Position numbers and translations under genes: made by a program. The notes under the pieces were generated by a model, which was given only the letters and a program-made list of their open reading frames with translations, was not told where the DNA came from and searched no databases. Shown here in pieces: positions 35,435 to 44,715 of a DNA stretch of 64,000 nt; within the stretch, counting starts at the first letter, position 1, and each line of letters opens with the position of its first letter. Origin of the DNA: JACMRI01 sp043778625 (GTDB taxonomy: Bacteria; Bacteroidota; Bacteroidia; UBA4408); contig JAYWFU010000147.1 of assembly GCA_043778625.1 (NCBI GenBank), positions 1 to 64,000 of the forward strand, read 5' to 3'.

Positions 35435-36190
35435 ATGAAAAATAAATTTTTAGTTTATATACTTCTATTTTTATTAAATTTTATTTACTCTTGTTCCGTA
35501 CACAAAAAACATTATACTAACGGATACACCATTGCTTGGAACACTAGTAAAAACAAACCTCTTACTAATAATAAATACCTAAGTACGCAAGAAAATAAAT
35601 CAGTAACCCAAACCCTTATTGATAGTACTATTACCAAAGCCGATGTATTAACAAGCGCTACTGAGATAAATACTGAAAGCAATACTATTTCTAAGCCTGT
35701 AAACTATATAAATACCTACAAGAAACTTATACCTAATGTTAGCACTAGCTATAAGCCCACTATTAACGACGAACCGACTGAAGAACCGAAAGCTCGACTA
35801 AAGTATAATAGTAAGGCAATTATTAGTTTTGTAATGGGACTAATTGCTTTGATATTGGTTTTACTTCTTGGAATTGTTACCGTACTTATAGCGCCAATAT
35901 TTGGATTTGCAGCTATATTAGTTGTTCCAATATTTGCAATTATTGCGGTATTGGCAGGCAAAAAATCTTTGTATAAAATAGAGTCTTCGCCCGAAAAATA
36001 TAAGGGTAAAGAATTTGCTAAAGTGGGAGTATTACTAGGGAAAATGGCACTTACTCTACTTGCTATCTCTTCATTAATTTTAGTTGCAATAGGAGTTAGT
36101 TTTGGTTTAAGTTCGTTAGGTTATTTTGTTTTTATAGTAATTGCAGCATTGGCAATTATTTTTTTTATACGATATGTAGTAAATGAATAA
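35435..36190 (+). CDS. Membrane lipoprotein of unknown function
   Basis: I start at the ATG at 35435 (251 residues), because MKNKFLVYILLFLLNFIYSC is a lipoprotein signal with Cys20 in IYSC. The GTG at 35411 would prepend eight residues. A Ser/Thr/Asn-rich extracytoplasmic linker (20-125) leads to four or so hydrophobic spans (about 130-250), with SFVMGLIALILVLLLGIVTV and a cytoplasmic loop with KYKGKEFAKVG. The C-terminal part resembles DUF4190-like small membrane domains. It follows the response regulator directly. No function is known. Confidence 0.65.
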   Translation: MKNKFLVYILLFLLNFIYSCSVHKKHYTNGYTIAWNTSKNKPLTNNKYLSTQENKSVTQTLIDSTITKADVLTSATEINTESNTISKPVNYINTYKKLIPNVSTSYKPTINDEPTEEPKARLKYNSKAIISFVMGLIALILVLLLGIVTVLIAPIFGFAAILVVPIFAIIAVLAGKKSLYKIESSPEKYKGKEFAKVGVLLGKMALTLLAISSLILVAIGVSFGLSSLGYFVFIVIAALAIIFFIRYVVNE

Positions 36191-36258
36191 TGTTTTAAAT
36201 ATATGTCCGCAAATACTTATAATTAATATTTTTCAGTTATACTAGCAAAGAAAACGGT

Positions 36259-36955
36259 GTAAATTTATTTAATTTCACAGCAAAGTTTGAGAGGCGAAGA
36301 AGCCTTTATAGCGCATTTTAAGGGCGAACTAGACACTAAGGGTGTAACTTGTGATGTGGTATAAAACTATACTTTTACTCAGTGCTACTAAAAAAAGGTT
36401 TTTCAAGTAAGGAACTGCGTAGCGCATAATGAACACCAATTAAAAAACTAAAGTGAATAAATACAAAAACAATTAGGTTTAAAACGCTACGAACCTGTGT
36501 GGGCAGCAGCTAAGCCTCATGAACACGACTAAAATTAACTTGTGAAATGGTTAATAAGTTGTGTAAGGTAATGGGCAAGCGTGATGCACGCTACACTTTA
36601 GAGAGAATGATTAAAATGAACGAGGGATATTTTACCATTGAATCTAGCTAAATAGAAAAAAGCAAAAGCATTAGAGGACGTGGCGTTGTGGGGAAGCAAA
36701 ATATTGCACTACTAGCAGAATCAACTCCTTTGGAGGATATTGAAACTGGAAAGACGTTTAACCAATGTAGCTATTTTAAGGCAAAGGTATTAACTAGCCA
36801 CAGTGCAACTGAAATAAACGGTACAATAAAAGACTCTATTAGTGAAAAAAGTATAGTTTTTAGTGACAAAAGCACCTCTTACGTGAACATAGCAGACTAT
36901 GTAGGGTTACACTTTACTGAAAAATCAAACAAAGAAACTACCAAAAAAGTACTGA
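36259..36955 (+). pseudogene. IS1595-family transposase remnant (5' and middle part)
   Basis: Pieced together over several frames it reads NLFNFTAKF, GEEAFIAHFKGELDTKGVTC, then a gap where the zinc ribbon should be, then TKKGFSSKE, QLGLKRYEPVW, VMGKRDARYTLE, MNEGYFTIESS, VGKQNIALLAESTPLEDIE and LTSHSATEINGTIKDSI. This is the ISXO2-like IS1595 order up to the middle of the DDE domain. At least four stops and several deletions are present. The middle part matches the remnant at 14508-14860, and the C-terminus is missing. An open frame at 36688-37056 is the longest intact piece. Dead. Confidence 0.8.
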
Positions 36956-37011
36956 TTTTCAACATTGAAATTTTTACAGCTAACGCCACTTTATTTGTTT
37001 GTAGTTTAGTA

Positions 37012-39054
37012 CTACTTGTTAGGGTATTCAATTCTCAAATGGTAAATATTGAGTAATTTTTTTTTGAATATTTTTTTAATGGTACTAATGTTTTTAAACG
37101 TTATGTCGGAGTTAATAAATTGTTGATCTTCAATTTGGCGGTTAATTACTTTATCCACCAAGGCATCAATAGCTTCGGCGTTGTATTGTTTTAGACTGCG
37201 TGATGATGCCTCTACACTATCGGCCATCATTAGCACTGCGGTTTCTTTACTAAATGGTATTGGCCCAGGGTATTGAAACATGGTTTCGTCCACCTCCTCG
37301 TCAGGATGTATATTAATATACGATTGATAAAAATATTGCACCTTACTTGTGCCGTGGTGCGTGCGTATAAAATCAATAATACGATCGGGCAAATTGTTTT
37401 TCTTAGCCAATTCAATACCTGCTTTTACGTGGCCTGTAATTATGGACGCGCTTTCTTCGGAGTTAATATCATCATGCGGATTAACGCCTGTAGTTTGATT
37501 TTCGATAAAATAAACAGGCGATGCCATTTTGCCAATATCGTGGTACAAAGCTCCTGCTCGCACAAGTAATGGTGAGCCGCCTATGGCATGTATGGCGTCT
37601 TCGGCAAGGTTGGCTACCTGCAATGAATGTTGGAAGGTACCTGGCGCTTTTTCGGATAAGGCTCGCAACAATTTACTGTTGGTGTCAGTTAATTCTAACA
37701 AAGAAATATCGCTCAGGAAACCAAATATTTTTTCGCATACGTATATTAGAGGATAGCTAAATAAGGTAATCATACTAGCCACGGCAAAATAACCAAAGTA
37801 CTCTGGCTCAATACTTTCCATTCGACCTTGTTGTACTATAGTCATACCAAAATAAGTAACACTATATGCTACAAAAATATAAATAACCGCAATAAATAAT
37901 TGCGACCTATTACGCATATTAACTATGCTAAATATAGTAATCATACCTGCTACCAGCTGTAGCATAAAAAATTCAAAACTATTAGGTACTACTAACCCCA
38001 CTATTAAGCTGGATACAATGTGGGTGAACAATGCCGTGCGGGTATCATAAAACACACGCATTAATACAGGCAAAATGCAGTAAGGCAATACATACAGACT
38101 TATTAAATCGGTACGGAGGGTAAGGGCTGTCATTGTTACGTTTATTACCACACATATTAGTATAAAAGTTACGTTGTTATTGTCGGAAATAATATCCTTA
38201 CGAAACAAGGTTAAAAACAAAAACAATAATCCAATGCACACACTTACCAATACTACTTGCCCCGTAAGTATGAGCCAGTAATTAGTTTGTGAGGCAATTT
38301 TTTGGCTATACTGCATTTTTAACGATTCTAACATTTGATACCTCAACATATCCGTAACCTCACCCTTGGTAATAATAGGTTCGCCTTGTTTTACCATGCC
38401 CTGCGTAGGCGATACGTCACCTTCAGTTTGGGCTTGTGTTTTTTCAGTCATGGTTGCGTCGTACACAATATTTTGTTTTAGTGCATTTTCGAGCAATGTA
38501 ACCAATTGTTCATCTTTGTTATTATTTTTAGCAAGCTCTGTTGTTACATAATCATAGGCTGTTTGCAGGGTAAACACATTACCTAACTCTCGCTCAGTTA
38601 CTTGGTTATTAGTTAAAATATTAATGATGTAAGTAGTAGTTTGCCCCTCCAGTTGTTCGTTTAGTTCAATAATACCTTGTGTGTAAATATGGGTAAGTAA
38701 CTGTACTCCTTGTGCTTTATTAGCAGGCTTAATGGCTATTACACTGCTATCGCAGGCATTAATAAATGCGCTTATCTGACTATTTAATAACGTAGTATCT
38801 ACCTTAAAATAAGGGTGAGTGTTGGATACCGCTATTTTTTTTTCGCGCTTAATATCCTCTTTACTTTTGTATATAGCAAAATCAAAAGGAGCTATTAGCG
38901 TGGGGTTCATCCACACCTTTCCCATTTTGTATTCGTATTTAAACTTGCCTTCTTTGGGCAAATTATACACAATAACCACTACAGCGAGTACAAATAATAT
39001 TATTTTAAATACATCGCCGTGTTTTTCACGGAGTAGGGTATATAGTTTTTTCAT
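37012..39054 (-). CDS. 7TM-HD family phosphohydrolase (PgpH-like)
   Basis: This 680-residue protein has an N-terminal span, a periplasmic 7TMR-HDED domain (about 45-240), a seven-helix membrane part (260-440) and a cytoplasmic HD domain with ALYHDIGKM (near 515) and IIDFIRTHHGTSKVQYFY. The His and HD metal ligands are all visible. The PgpH family hydrolyses cyclic di-AMP, and related proteins exist across Bacteroidota. Substrate here is by family only. The end of the gene abuts the IS1595 remnant, which probably replaced its natural downstream region. Confidence 0.9.
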   Translation of the reverse strand: MKKLYTLLREKHGDVFKIILFVLAVVVIVYNLPKEGKFKYEYKMGKVWMNPTLIAPFDFAIYKSKEDIKREKKIAVSNTHPYFKVDTTLLNSQISAFINACDSSVIAIKPANKAQGVQLLTHIYTQGIIELNEQLEGQTTTYIINILTNNQVTERELGNVFTLQTAYDYVTTELAKNNNKDEQLVTLLENALKQNIVYDATMTEKTQAQTEGDVSPTQGMVKQGEPIITKGEVTDMLRYQMLESLKMQYSQKIASQTNYWLILTGQVVLVSVCIGLLFLFLTLFRKDIISDNNNVTFILICVVINVTMTALTLRTDLISLYVLPYCILPVLMRVFYDTRTALFTHIVSSLIVGLVVPNSFEFFMLQLVAGMITIFSIVNMRNRSQLFIAVIYIFVAYSVTYFGMTIVQQGRMESIEPEYFGYFAVASMITLFSYPLIYVCEKIFGFLSDISLLELTDTNSKLLRALSEKAPGTFQHSLQVANLAEDAIHAIGGSPLLVRAGALYHDIGKMASPVYFIENQTTGVNPHDDINSEESASIITGHVKAGIELAKKNNLPDRIIDFIRTHHGTSKVQYFYQSYINIHPDEEVDETMFQYPGPIPFSKETAVLMMADSVEASSRSLKQYNAEAIDALVDKVINRQIEDQQFINSDITFKNISTIKKIFKKKLLNIYHLRIEYPNK

Positions 39055-39187
39055 TGAACAATTAATGATTAAAATTTGTGTACTAAAATACTAGATAGTT
39101 AGTAGTCGTATGTCATATATAATTAAATTCGTGCATTATTTTTAAACAACTGAAGTATAACATCAACCTCACAAAACAATATCTCAA

Positions 39188-40366
39188 ATGAAAGAAGTAT
39201 TTATAGTAGCCGCCAAACGTACGCCAATAGGCGCTTTTAACGGAGTATTAAGTTCATTTACAGCGCCACAATTAGGGGCAATAGCTATTAAAGCTGCCTT
39301 GGCAGAAGCAGGCATAGCACCTGAGCAAGTTAACGAAGTATATATGGGTAACGTGCTATCGGCAGGCATTGGGCAAGCACCCGCCACACAAGCTAGTATT
39401 TATGCAGGCATACCTAACACTGTGCCCACAACTACTATTAACAAAGTGTGTGCATCGGGCACTAAAGCTATTATGTTAGCAGCTCAAAGTATTCAACTAG
39501 GTACTAATGATGTAGTAATTGCAGGTGGTATGGAAAGTATGACCAACGTACCGCATTACTTAGAAAAATCGCGCGCAGGGTTTAAACTTGGACACGCACA
39601 ATTAACCGATGGCTTAATAAAAGATGGCCTGTGGGACGTATACAATAACTATCACATGGGTAGTGCTGCTGAGCTATGTGCCAAAGAATTATCGCTAACA
39701 CGCGAAATGCAAGATGCCTTTGCAATACAATCCTACCAACGTGCAGCTGCTGCACACACTGCAGGTAAATTTGCTAACGAAATATGCCCAGTGGAAGTTA
39801 CCGATCGTAAAGGCAATGTTACTAAAATTACTACTGACGAAGAATATACTGCGGTTAGTTTTGATAAAATACCTACACTTAAACCTGTGTTTGTAAAAGA
39901 CGGAACAGTAACTGCCGCCAACGCAAGTACGCTTAACGATGGTGCAAGCGCATTAATATTAGTAAGTGGCGAAAAATTAAAGGAATTAGGACTAACACCA
40001 TTAGCTAAAATTATTGGCTACGCCGATGCACAACAAGCCCCTGAATGGTTTACCACTGCACCTGCTAAGGCATTGCCTATTGCTATTAAAAATGCAGGCT
40101 TAACGGCTGATAAAATAGAGTTTTATGAAATTAACGAGGCGTTTTCGGCAGTATCGTTAGCTAACAATAAATTATTGAATTTAGATACTAATAAAGTAAA
40201 CGTAAACGGTGGCGCAGTAGCCCTAGGGCACCCACTTGGAAGTTCGGGCGCAAGAATTGTTACTACTTTAATTAATGTACTTACACAAAACAATGCTAAA
40301 TATGGAGCTGCTGCTATATGCAATGGTGGCGGTGGCGCAAGCGCATTAGTTATTGAAAAATGCTAG
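39188..40366 (+). CDS. Acetyl-CoA acetyltransferase (thiolase)
   Basis: This 392-residue enzyme condenses two acetyl-CoA to acetoacetyl-CoA or does the reverse in fatty-acid breakdown. The acyl-binding Cys lies in INKVCASGTKAIM (near residue 88), the conserved NEAFS and GHPLGSSGARI carry Asn and His, and the second catalytic Cys lies in ICNGGGGASALVIE. The start MKEVFIVAAKRTPIGAFNG is typical. It lies alone, with a palindromic terminator after it. Biosynthetic versus degradative use is not decided by sequence. Confidence 0.95.
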   Translation: MKEVFIVAAKRTPIGAFNGVLSSFTAPQLGAIAIKAALAEAGIAPEQVNEVYMGNVLSAGIGQAPATQASIYAGIPNTVPTTTINKVCASGTKAIMLAAQSIQLGTNDVVIAGGMESMTNVPHYLEKSRAGFKLGHAQLTDGLIKDGLWDVYNNYHMGSAAELCAKELSLTREMQDAFAIQSYQRAAAAHTAGKFANEICPVEVTDRKGNVTKITTDEEYTAVSFDKIPTLKPVFVKDGTVTAANASTLNDGASALILVSGEKLKELGLTPLAKIIGYADAQQAPEWFTTAPAKALPIAIKNAGLTADKIEFYEINEAFSAVSLANNKLLNLDTNKVNVNGGAVALGHPLGSSGARIVTTLINVLTQNNAKYGAAAICNGGGGASALVIEKC

Positions 40367-40370
40367 TCCA

Positions 40371-40572
40371 GATATTAGATGTTAGATTTTTGGATAATAG
40401 ATAATAGATGATTGGCAATGTTGCAAATCTTTAACATTTGTAAACAAATTTGTTTACAAATGTTAATTAAAGTCTAACTACACTTTAATCTAATAGCTAA
40501 CTACTAATTATCTAAAATCTAATTACTCTTTATCTAACTACTAATTACTCACTATCTAATATCTAAAATCAC
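40371..40572. repeat. TAGAT/ATCTA-rich degenerate repeat tract
   Basis: The left side repeats TAGATATTAGATGTTAGA-like units and the right side repeats their complements (CTAACTACTAATTATCTAA and similar) up to the start codon at 40573. A 34-base palindrome sits between. The halves are loosely inverted, so the transcript could form a long imperfect hairpin. There is no coding potential. Confidence 0.6.
40432..40465. terminator. Perfect palindrome after the thiolase gene
   Basis: TAACATTTGTAAACAAA is followed directly by its reverse complement. It is AT-rich, with no T tract beyond TTAATT, and probably terminates thiolase mRNA. Confidence 0.55.
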
Positions 40573-41691
40573 ATGGCAAAGAAAGAAACCAAAAAAGAAA
40601 AAAAATCAAAAAGCATATTAACTGATAAGTCAGTTGCTTTTTTAGAGCAATATATTAACAACGCATCGCCTACTGGCTTTGAAGCCGAAGGACAAAAACT
40701 ATGGTTAGAATATCTTAAACCATACGTGGATACACAATACGTGGATAACTACGGTACTGCCGTAGGAGTTATTAATCCTGAGGCCGAATTTAAAGTAGTG
40801 ATTGAAGCCCATGCCGACGAAATTAGTTGGTTTGTAAGCTATATTACTCCCGAAGGTTTTATTTATTTAAAACGTAATGGTGGAGTCGACCATCAAATTG
40901 CACCGTCAAAACGCGTAAATATTCATACCGACAAAGGCATAGTAAAAGCCGTATTTGGTTGGCCTGCAATACACGTGCGTGATGCTGCCAAGGAAGAAGC
41001 GCCTAGTGTTAAAAACTTGTTTTTAGATTGCGGCTGTAACTCACGCAAGGAAGTTGAAGAACTTGGTGTACACGTAGGTTGCGTGGTAACTTACCCTGAC
41101 GAGTTTATGGTACTTAATAACCGCTACTATGTAGGGCGAGCGTTAGATAACCGTGTGGGAGGCTTTATGATAGCCGAAGTAGCACGTTTATTAAAAGAAC
41201 AAAAAACTAAATTACCTTTTGGTTTGTACGTTGTAAACAGTGTGCAAGAAGAAATTGGCTTGCGTGGTGCCGAAATGATTTCACGTACTATTAACCCACA
41301 CGTAGCTATTTGTACCGATGTTACACACTGTACTCAAACACCAATGATGAGTAAAATTGTGAGTGGTGATGTAGCATGTGGCAAAGGTCCAGTACTTACC
41401 TACGGCCCTGCGGTACAAAACAATTTATTAAAATTAATTATTAAAGCTGCCGATGCTAACAAAATAGACATACAACGTGCAGCAGTATCGCGCTCAACAG
41501 GTACTGATACCGATGCCTTTGCATATTCAACTAATGGTACTGCATCAGCCTTAATATCATTACCATTGCGCTACATGCATACTACGGTAGAAGCGGTTGA
41601 TAAACAAGATGTAGAAGATGTTATTCAATTAATTTTAGAATCAGTTAAAACCATTAAAAACAATCACGATTTTAAATACATTAAATTGTAA
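40573..41691 (+). CDS. M42-family metallopeptidase
   Basis: This 372-residue aminopeptidase binds two metals. The ligands are visible in order: His and Asp in VIEAHADEISWF, Asp in GRALDNRVGGF, Glu-Glu in SVQEEIGLRGA (base and ligand), Asp in AICTDVTHC and His in LRYMHTTVEAVD. A Lys-rich N-terminus (KKETKKEKKSK) precedes the domain, and there is no signal peptide, so it acts in the cytoplasm. M42 enzymes form large tetrahedral complexes that finish peptide degradation; some members are glucanases. A strong terminator follows. Confidence 0.93.
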   Translation: MAKKETKKEKKSKSILTDKSVAFLEQYINNASPTGFEAEGQKLWLEYLKPYVDTQYVDNYGTAVGVINPEAEFKVVIEAHADEISWFVSYITPEGFIYLKRNGGVDHQIAPSKRVNIHTDKGIVKAVFGWPAIHVRDAAKEEAPSVKNLFLDCGCNSRKEVEELGVHVGCVVTYPDEFMVLNNRYYVGRALDNRVGGFMIAEVARLLKEQKTKLPFGLYVVNSVQEEIGLRGAEMISRTINPHVAICTDVTHCTQTPMMSKIVSGDVACGKGPVLTYGPAVQNNLLKLIIKAADANKIDIQRAAVSRSTGTDTDAFAYSTNGTASALISLPLRYMHTTVEAVDKQDVEDVIQLILESVKTIKNNHDFKYIKL

Positions 41692-41713
41692 GTTAAATTT
41701 AATATAATGGTGT

Positions 41714-41762
41714 CAAATAAGTAGGGCTCGTTAAACTTAGTTTAACGAGCTCTACTTATTTG
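41714..41762. terminator. Strong bidirectional hairpin terminator
   Basis: The 23-base arms with one mismatch (CAAATAAGTAGGGCTCGTTA...) and a TTA loop lie between convergent genes ending at 41691 and 41787. It serves both strands. Confidence 0.85.
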
Positions 41763-41786
41763 TAACTAATATTAAAGTAATAAGTA

Positions 41787-42539
41787 TTATATACAAATAT
41801 TAGCGTACTCGTAGGCTAATAATGTAGCAATTAAATTACCGTTAACCGTTTTACCCTCGTTGCCCTCGTTGCATACTAACAAAGAATTGTAGCGTGAGTA
41901 GTATTCCTTTTTACTGTAATGTTGCGGAGCGCAAATATTGTAAGTACCGTAGACAATACGCGTTAATAGTGCTTGTGTTATTAATGCTACTACATCAGTG
42001 CCTAGTACCAAATTTACAGGCTTATTACTATTATCAATACTTCCTTTTTTAAAAAAAATACTTGGATGTCGAGCTGTAGCACCTATTAATCCAGCTAGCC
42101 TAAACATATAGTGGTTACTAAACTGTTGTTGTATGTACTGCTCGGTAGTGGTAATAGCAGTATTATTTAACGCCGTACTTGCCTCAGTGTGCACTTCATT
42201 ATTGTTTTGATATACTGATATACTACTTGTAAACACTACGCAATTTACGGCTTGCAATGCCTCTACAATAGTACTTAATGCAGTAGTGTAATGTATTGTT
42301 TGGCAGGCACTTGGTGGCAATGTATATATTAAATAATCAATAGCTACACCTGCAAACTGAGCATAATCATTGGCTGAATTCGCATCAAATTGTAGCGCAT
42401 TTATCCCTTGCTGTTGCAGTTCGGTAAGCTTGCTAGCCTGCGTAGTAGTTACCGTTACATGGTAGTTGTGCTGTTGCAACCGTTGTGCTAATGGTAATCC
42501 AATAAAACCACTACCAATTATTAATACTGTTTTTTGCAT
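41787..42539 (-). CDS. NAD-binding SDR-type epimerase/dehydratase-like protein
   Basis: This 250-residue protein has a Rossmann start VLIIGSGFIGLPLAQRLQQH, so it binds NAD(P). Next come IDYLIYTLPPSA and CVVFTSSISVYQNN, the Ser stretch of extended SDR enzymes. The Tyr-x-x-x-Lys pair is not obvious: only TEQYIQQ appears at the expected site, with Lys missing. It is shorter than classic epimerases (about 310). It resembles YeeZ-like NAD(P)-binding proteins. Whether it is an enzyme is uncertain. It is the last gene of a minus-strand run. Confidence 0.75.
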   Translation of the reverse strand: MQKTVLIIGSGFIGLPLAQRLQQHNYHVTVTTTQASKLTELQQQGINALQFDANSANDYAQFAGVAIDYLIYTLPPSACQTIHYTTALSTIVEALQAVNCVVFTSSISVYQNNNEVHTEASTALNNTAITTTEQYIQQQFSNHYMFRLAGLIGATARHPSIFFKKGSIDNSNKPVNLVLGTDVVALITQALLTRIVYGTYNICAPQHYSKKEYYSRYNSLLVCNEGNEGKTVNGNLIATLLAYEYANICI

Positions 42540-42544
42540 TAGCG

Positions 42545-43408
42545 TTAATCTACAATTGTTTTAACTATTCCTACCTTAAACATTGCTCCGTACAGTGTTT
42601 CAGTCCACATATTACCTTTATTGTCCACAGCATATTTTATTCCGTTGTAAACATAATACCATTGATATTGCTTATTGTTAGATGTTTCCTTAGCACCTAT
42701 AACAATTGCTTTTCCGGTATTATCATACCAAAGAATTCTATTTTTATCATCAACAAAATAAATATTTTCATCATCGTTAAACATACATTTAAGCAATAAT
42801 GTAGTGGTAATGGTAGCTAATTTCGACTCTTTAAAATTAGCTATGGACTGCTGTTGCGCTTCGTACCAACCATTGGTTACCGCTATTAAGCGTATAGCTA
42901 TTGGCGGGTGTTTAATGGTATCCATAGAGGTGTTTACACTTTGTAAAGCCAACTGTGCATCGTGCAAAGTAGCCCCCATTTTTTGTAAAATAAACCCCGA
43001 AAATTTATCCGCACTTAATTCATCTCCTGGGTTTAGTTTGTTGTTTTGTATGGTATGCCCACATAAGTGATGCCCTAATTCATGCGCTATAATACTTACT
43101 GTAGCCCAATCGTTATTGGTTTTATTATTTATTTTTTTGATGAATTCAGGATTGTAACCAATGTATCTTTTTCCATTTTTAACAAAAGAAACTGCGGTAC
43201 TCACATTGGCGGAAACTATAGTAATATTAGGGGTTAAGCCTGTATACTTTAATATTTGGTTAATGGCTTGTTTGGCTTTTTGATCGGGTTCAAAATTAAC
43301 TAATTCAGTAAATGTAATACTATCACTAACTACAAATGCCATATTATTTTGTGACACTATTTGATTACTAATTACTACACAACTACTAATAATAAAAAAT
43401 AATTTCAT
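42545..43408 (-). CDS. Exported M48-like zinc metalloprotease
   Basis: This 287-residue protein has a signal peptide (MKLFFIISSCVVISNQIVS). The zinc-binding HExxH motif lies in SIIAHELGHHLCGHT near 105-120, with a downstream Glu in NPGDELSADKFSGF as third ligand, the M48 pattern. The C-terminal 100 residues form a separate beta domain with repeated YxxDNKxxxxW phrases (YFVDDKNRILWYDN, YAVDNKGNMWTE). It is likely periplasmic. The tail repeats look like a small beta-propeller fragment. It lies six bases before the SDR gene. Confidence 0.85.
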   Translation of the reverse strand: MKLFFIISSCVVISNQIVSQNNMAFVVSDSITFTELVNFEPDQKAKQAINQILKYTGLTPNITIVSANVSTAVSFVKNGKRYIGYNPEFIKKINNKTNNDWATVSIIAHELGHHLCGHTIQNNKLNPGDELSADKFSGFILQKMGATLHDAQLALQSVNTSMDTIKHPPIAIRLIAVTNGWYEAQQQSIANFKESKLATITTTLLLKCMFNDDENIYFVDDKNRILWYDNTGKAIVIGAKETSNNKQYQWYYVYNGIKYAVDNKGNMWTETLYGAMFKVGIVKTIVD

Positions 43409-43423
43409 ACGCTAAATAAAATA

Positions 43424-44689
43424 TTAAACCTTTAATACATAATTGCCTACCACGCATTGTAAGCATTGCTTGTGCGTACACTTATTTTTGTACAATTGTA
43501 TTAATGCCTGCGATTGTGCTGCATCATTGGGTTGCACGTGTGCTTGTGTAAAGCAAGTTATAATACTGTTTTTTTCGGGAGCAATGGCACACAACCAATT
43601 ATAGGCTTTTTCTTTAGCGGGTTCGCTTTGGGTGTAATTACCATAAGCAAACAATAACGGCACTACTGTATTAATAAGTATGGTATTAATAGTACTTGTT
43701 CCCAAGCCCTTTATTCGCACACTACTTGGCACACCTAACTGATAATGCGTAAGCCAATATGCACTAGGTTCTACATCAAATAATGGGTAACATTGTTTAA
43801 CACTGAGAGCTTCAATTAATTGTGAAAACAAATGTGTAGCTCCGTGTATTATACTTGCCAGTTGCGCCAAACGCACTGTAGGAAAGTGTGCTGGGCGCAG
43901 GCGCATATATTTCCATACACTTGCTTCGAGGGGTTGGAGTTGGTATAAGCTTTTTAAATACGTGTACTCGTTAATTAATTGTGCGTGATAGCCATCAGCA
44001 GTAGTAGCACGAGGTGTTAAAAACCCAGCTTGCCCTAATAATAATGCTTCCAGCTGTAATAAATTGTTTTTGTGTTTGGTTAATAATTGCACATCAATAC
44101 TTTGTGCTAGTAATTGAAACGCATCGCTATTGATGGGCGCACCCAAGGCTCGGCACAAATAAATAAAAAATGTTTGCTCCCAATTGTTATTATTACGCGT
44201 GAGGGTAGTTTCAATATCGTGTACTTTAGTACTCAGGCGTTCAATGGTTAATGACTCTAAATAAGTGTTAAGTAAGTGTTGCGGCACAGTGCTTATTTGA
44301 GCAGCGCATAACAACTTATTTTGTGTCATTAATTGTTCGTACTTGGCCTCAACACCTCTGTTTAAGAGATGTTTCAGTTCTACTGTTTCTACATTGTGTA
44401 GTGCTATGTCTTTATCGTTATTAAGCACAACGTGTAGTATTATATTATTATAGACAGGGTTGTGTTGATGCTGGTGTTTGAGGTAATCGCTAGCATTAAT
44501 GTGCAACTCCACATTGCCTACTAGGGTTACGTTGTCAATAATTAATTGTGCGTTACTAAAATCAGGCCCTGCGTTGGTGTTGTGTGTACCTACTTTAAGC
44601 ACCTGCACTGGCAAACCTGTAATAGTGAGTAATTGAGCACTATTATAGAGCTGATGTTGCCAAATATAGTGGAGTAATAATTCAGTCAT
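43424..44689 (-). CDS. DUF2851 family protein
   Basis: This 421-residue protein starts MTELLLHYIWQHQLYNSAQL and contains VGTHNTNAGPDFSNAQLIID and GNVELHINASDYLKHQHQHN, the conserved opening of DUF2851. The C-terminal CTHKQCLQCVVGNYVLK has a Cys cluster. The family is common in Bacteroidota with unknown function; the N-terminal block looks like a nuclease-type fold, with His, Asp and Glu residues in the conserved patches. It lies in the minus-strand run with the membrane protein upstream. Confidence 0.87.
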   Translation of the reverse strand: MTELLLHYIWQHQLYNSAQLLTITGLPVQVLKVGTHNTNAGPDFSNAQLIIDNVTLVGNVELHINASDYLKHQHQHNPVYNNIILHVVLNNDKDIALHNVETVELKHLLNRGVEAKYEQLMTQNKLLCAAQISTVPQHLLNTYLESLTIERLSTKVHDIETTLTRNNNNWEQTFFIYLCRALGAPINSDAFQLLAQSIDVQLLTKHKNNLLQLEALLLGQAGFLTPRATTADGYHAQLINEYTYLKSLYQLQPLEASVWKYMRLRPAHFPTVRLAQLASIIHGATHLFSQLIEALSVKQCYPLFDVEPSAYWLTHYQLGVPSSVRIKGLGTSTINTILINTVVPLLFAYGNYTQSEPAKEKAYNWLCAIAPEKNSIITCFTQAHVQPNDAAQSQALIQLYKNKCTHKQCLQCVVGNYVLKV

Positions 44690-44715
44690 ATTATAATAAT
44701 GTAGTGCGTTATTTT

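Noticed and set aside
36688..37056. 122-codon plus-strand open frame next to the HD phosphohydrolase
   Set aside because: It is the longest intact piece of the decayed IS1595 transposase and has no complete domain.
40371..40572. Possible CRISPR array
   Set aside because: Units are degenerate, AT-rich and of irregular spacing, with no unique spacers and no cas genes.
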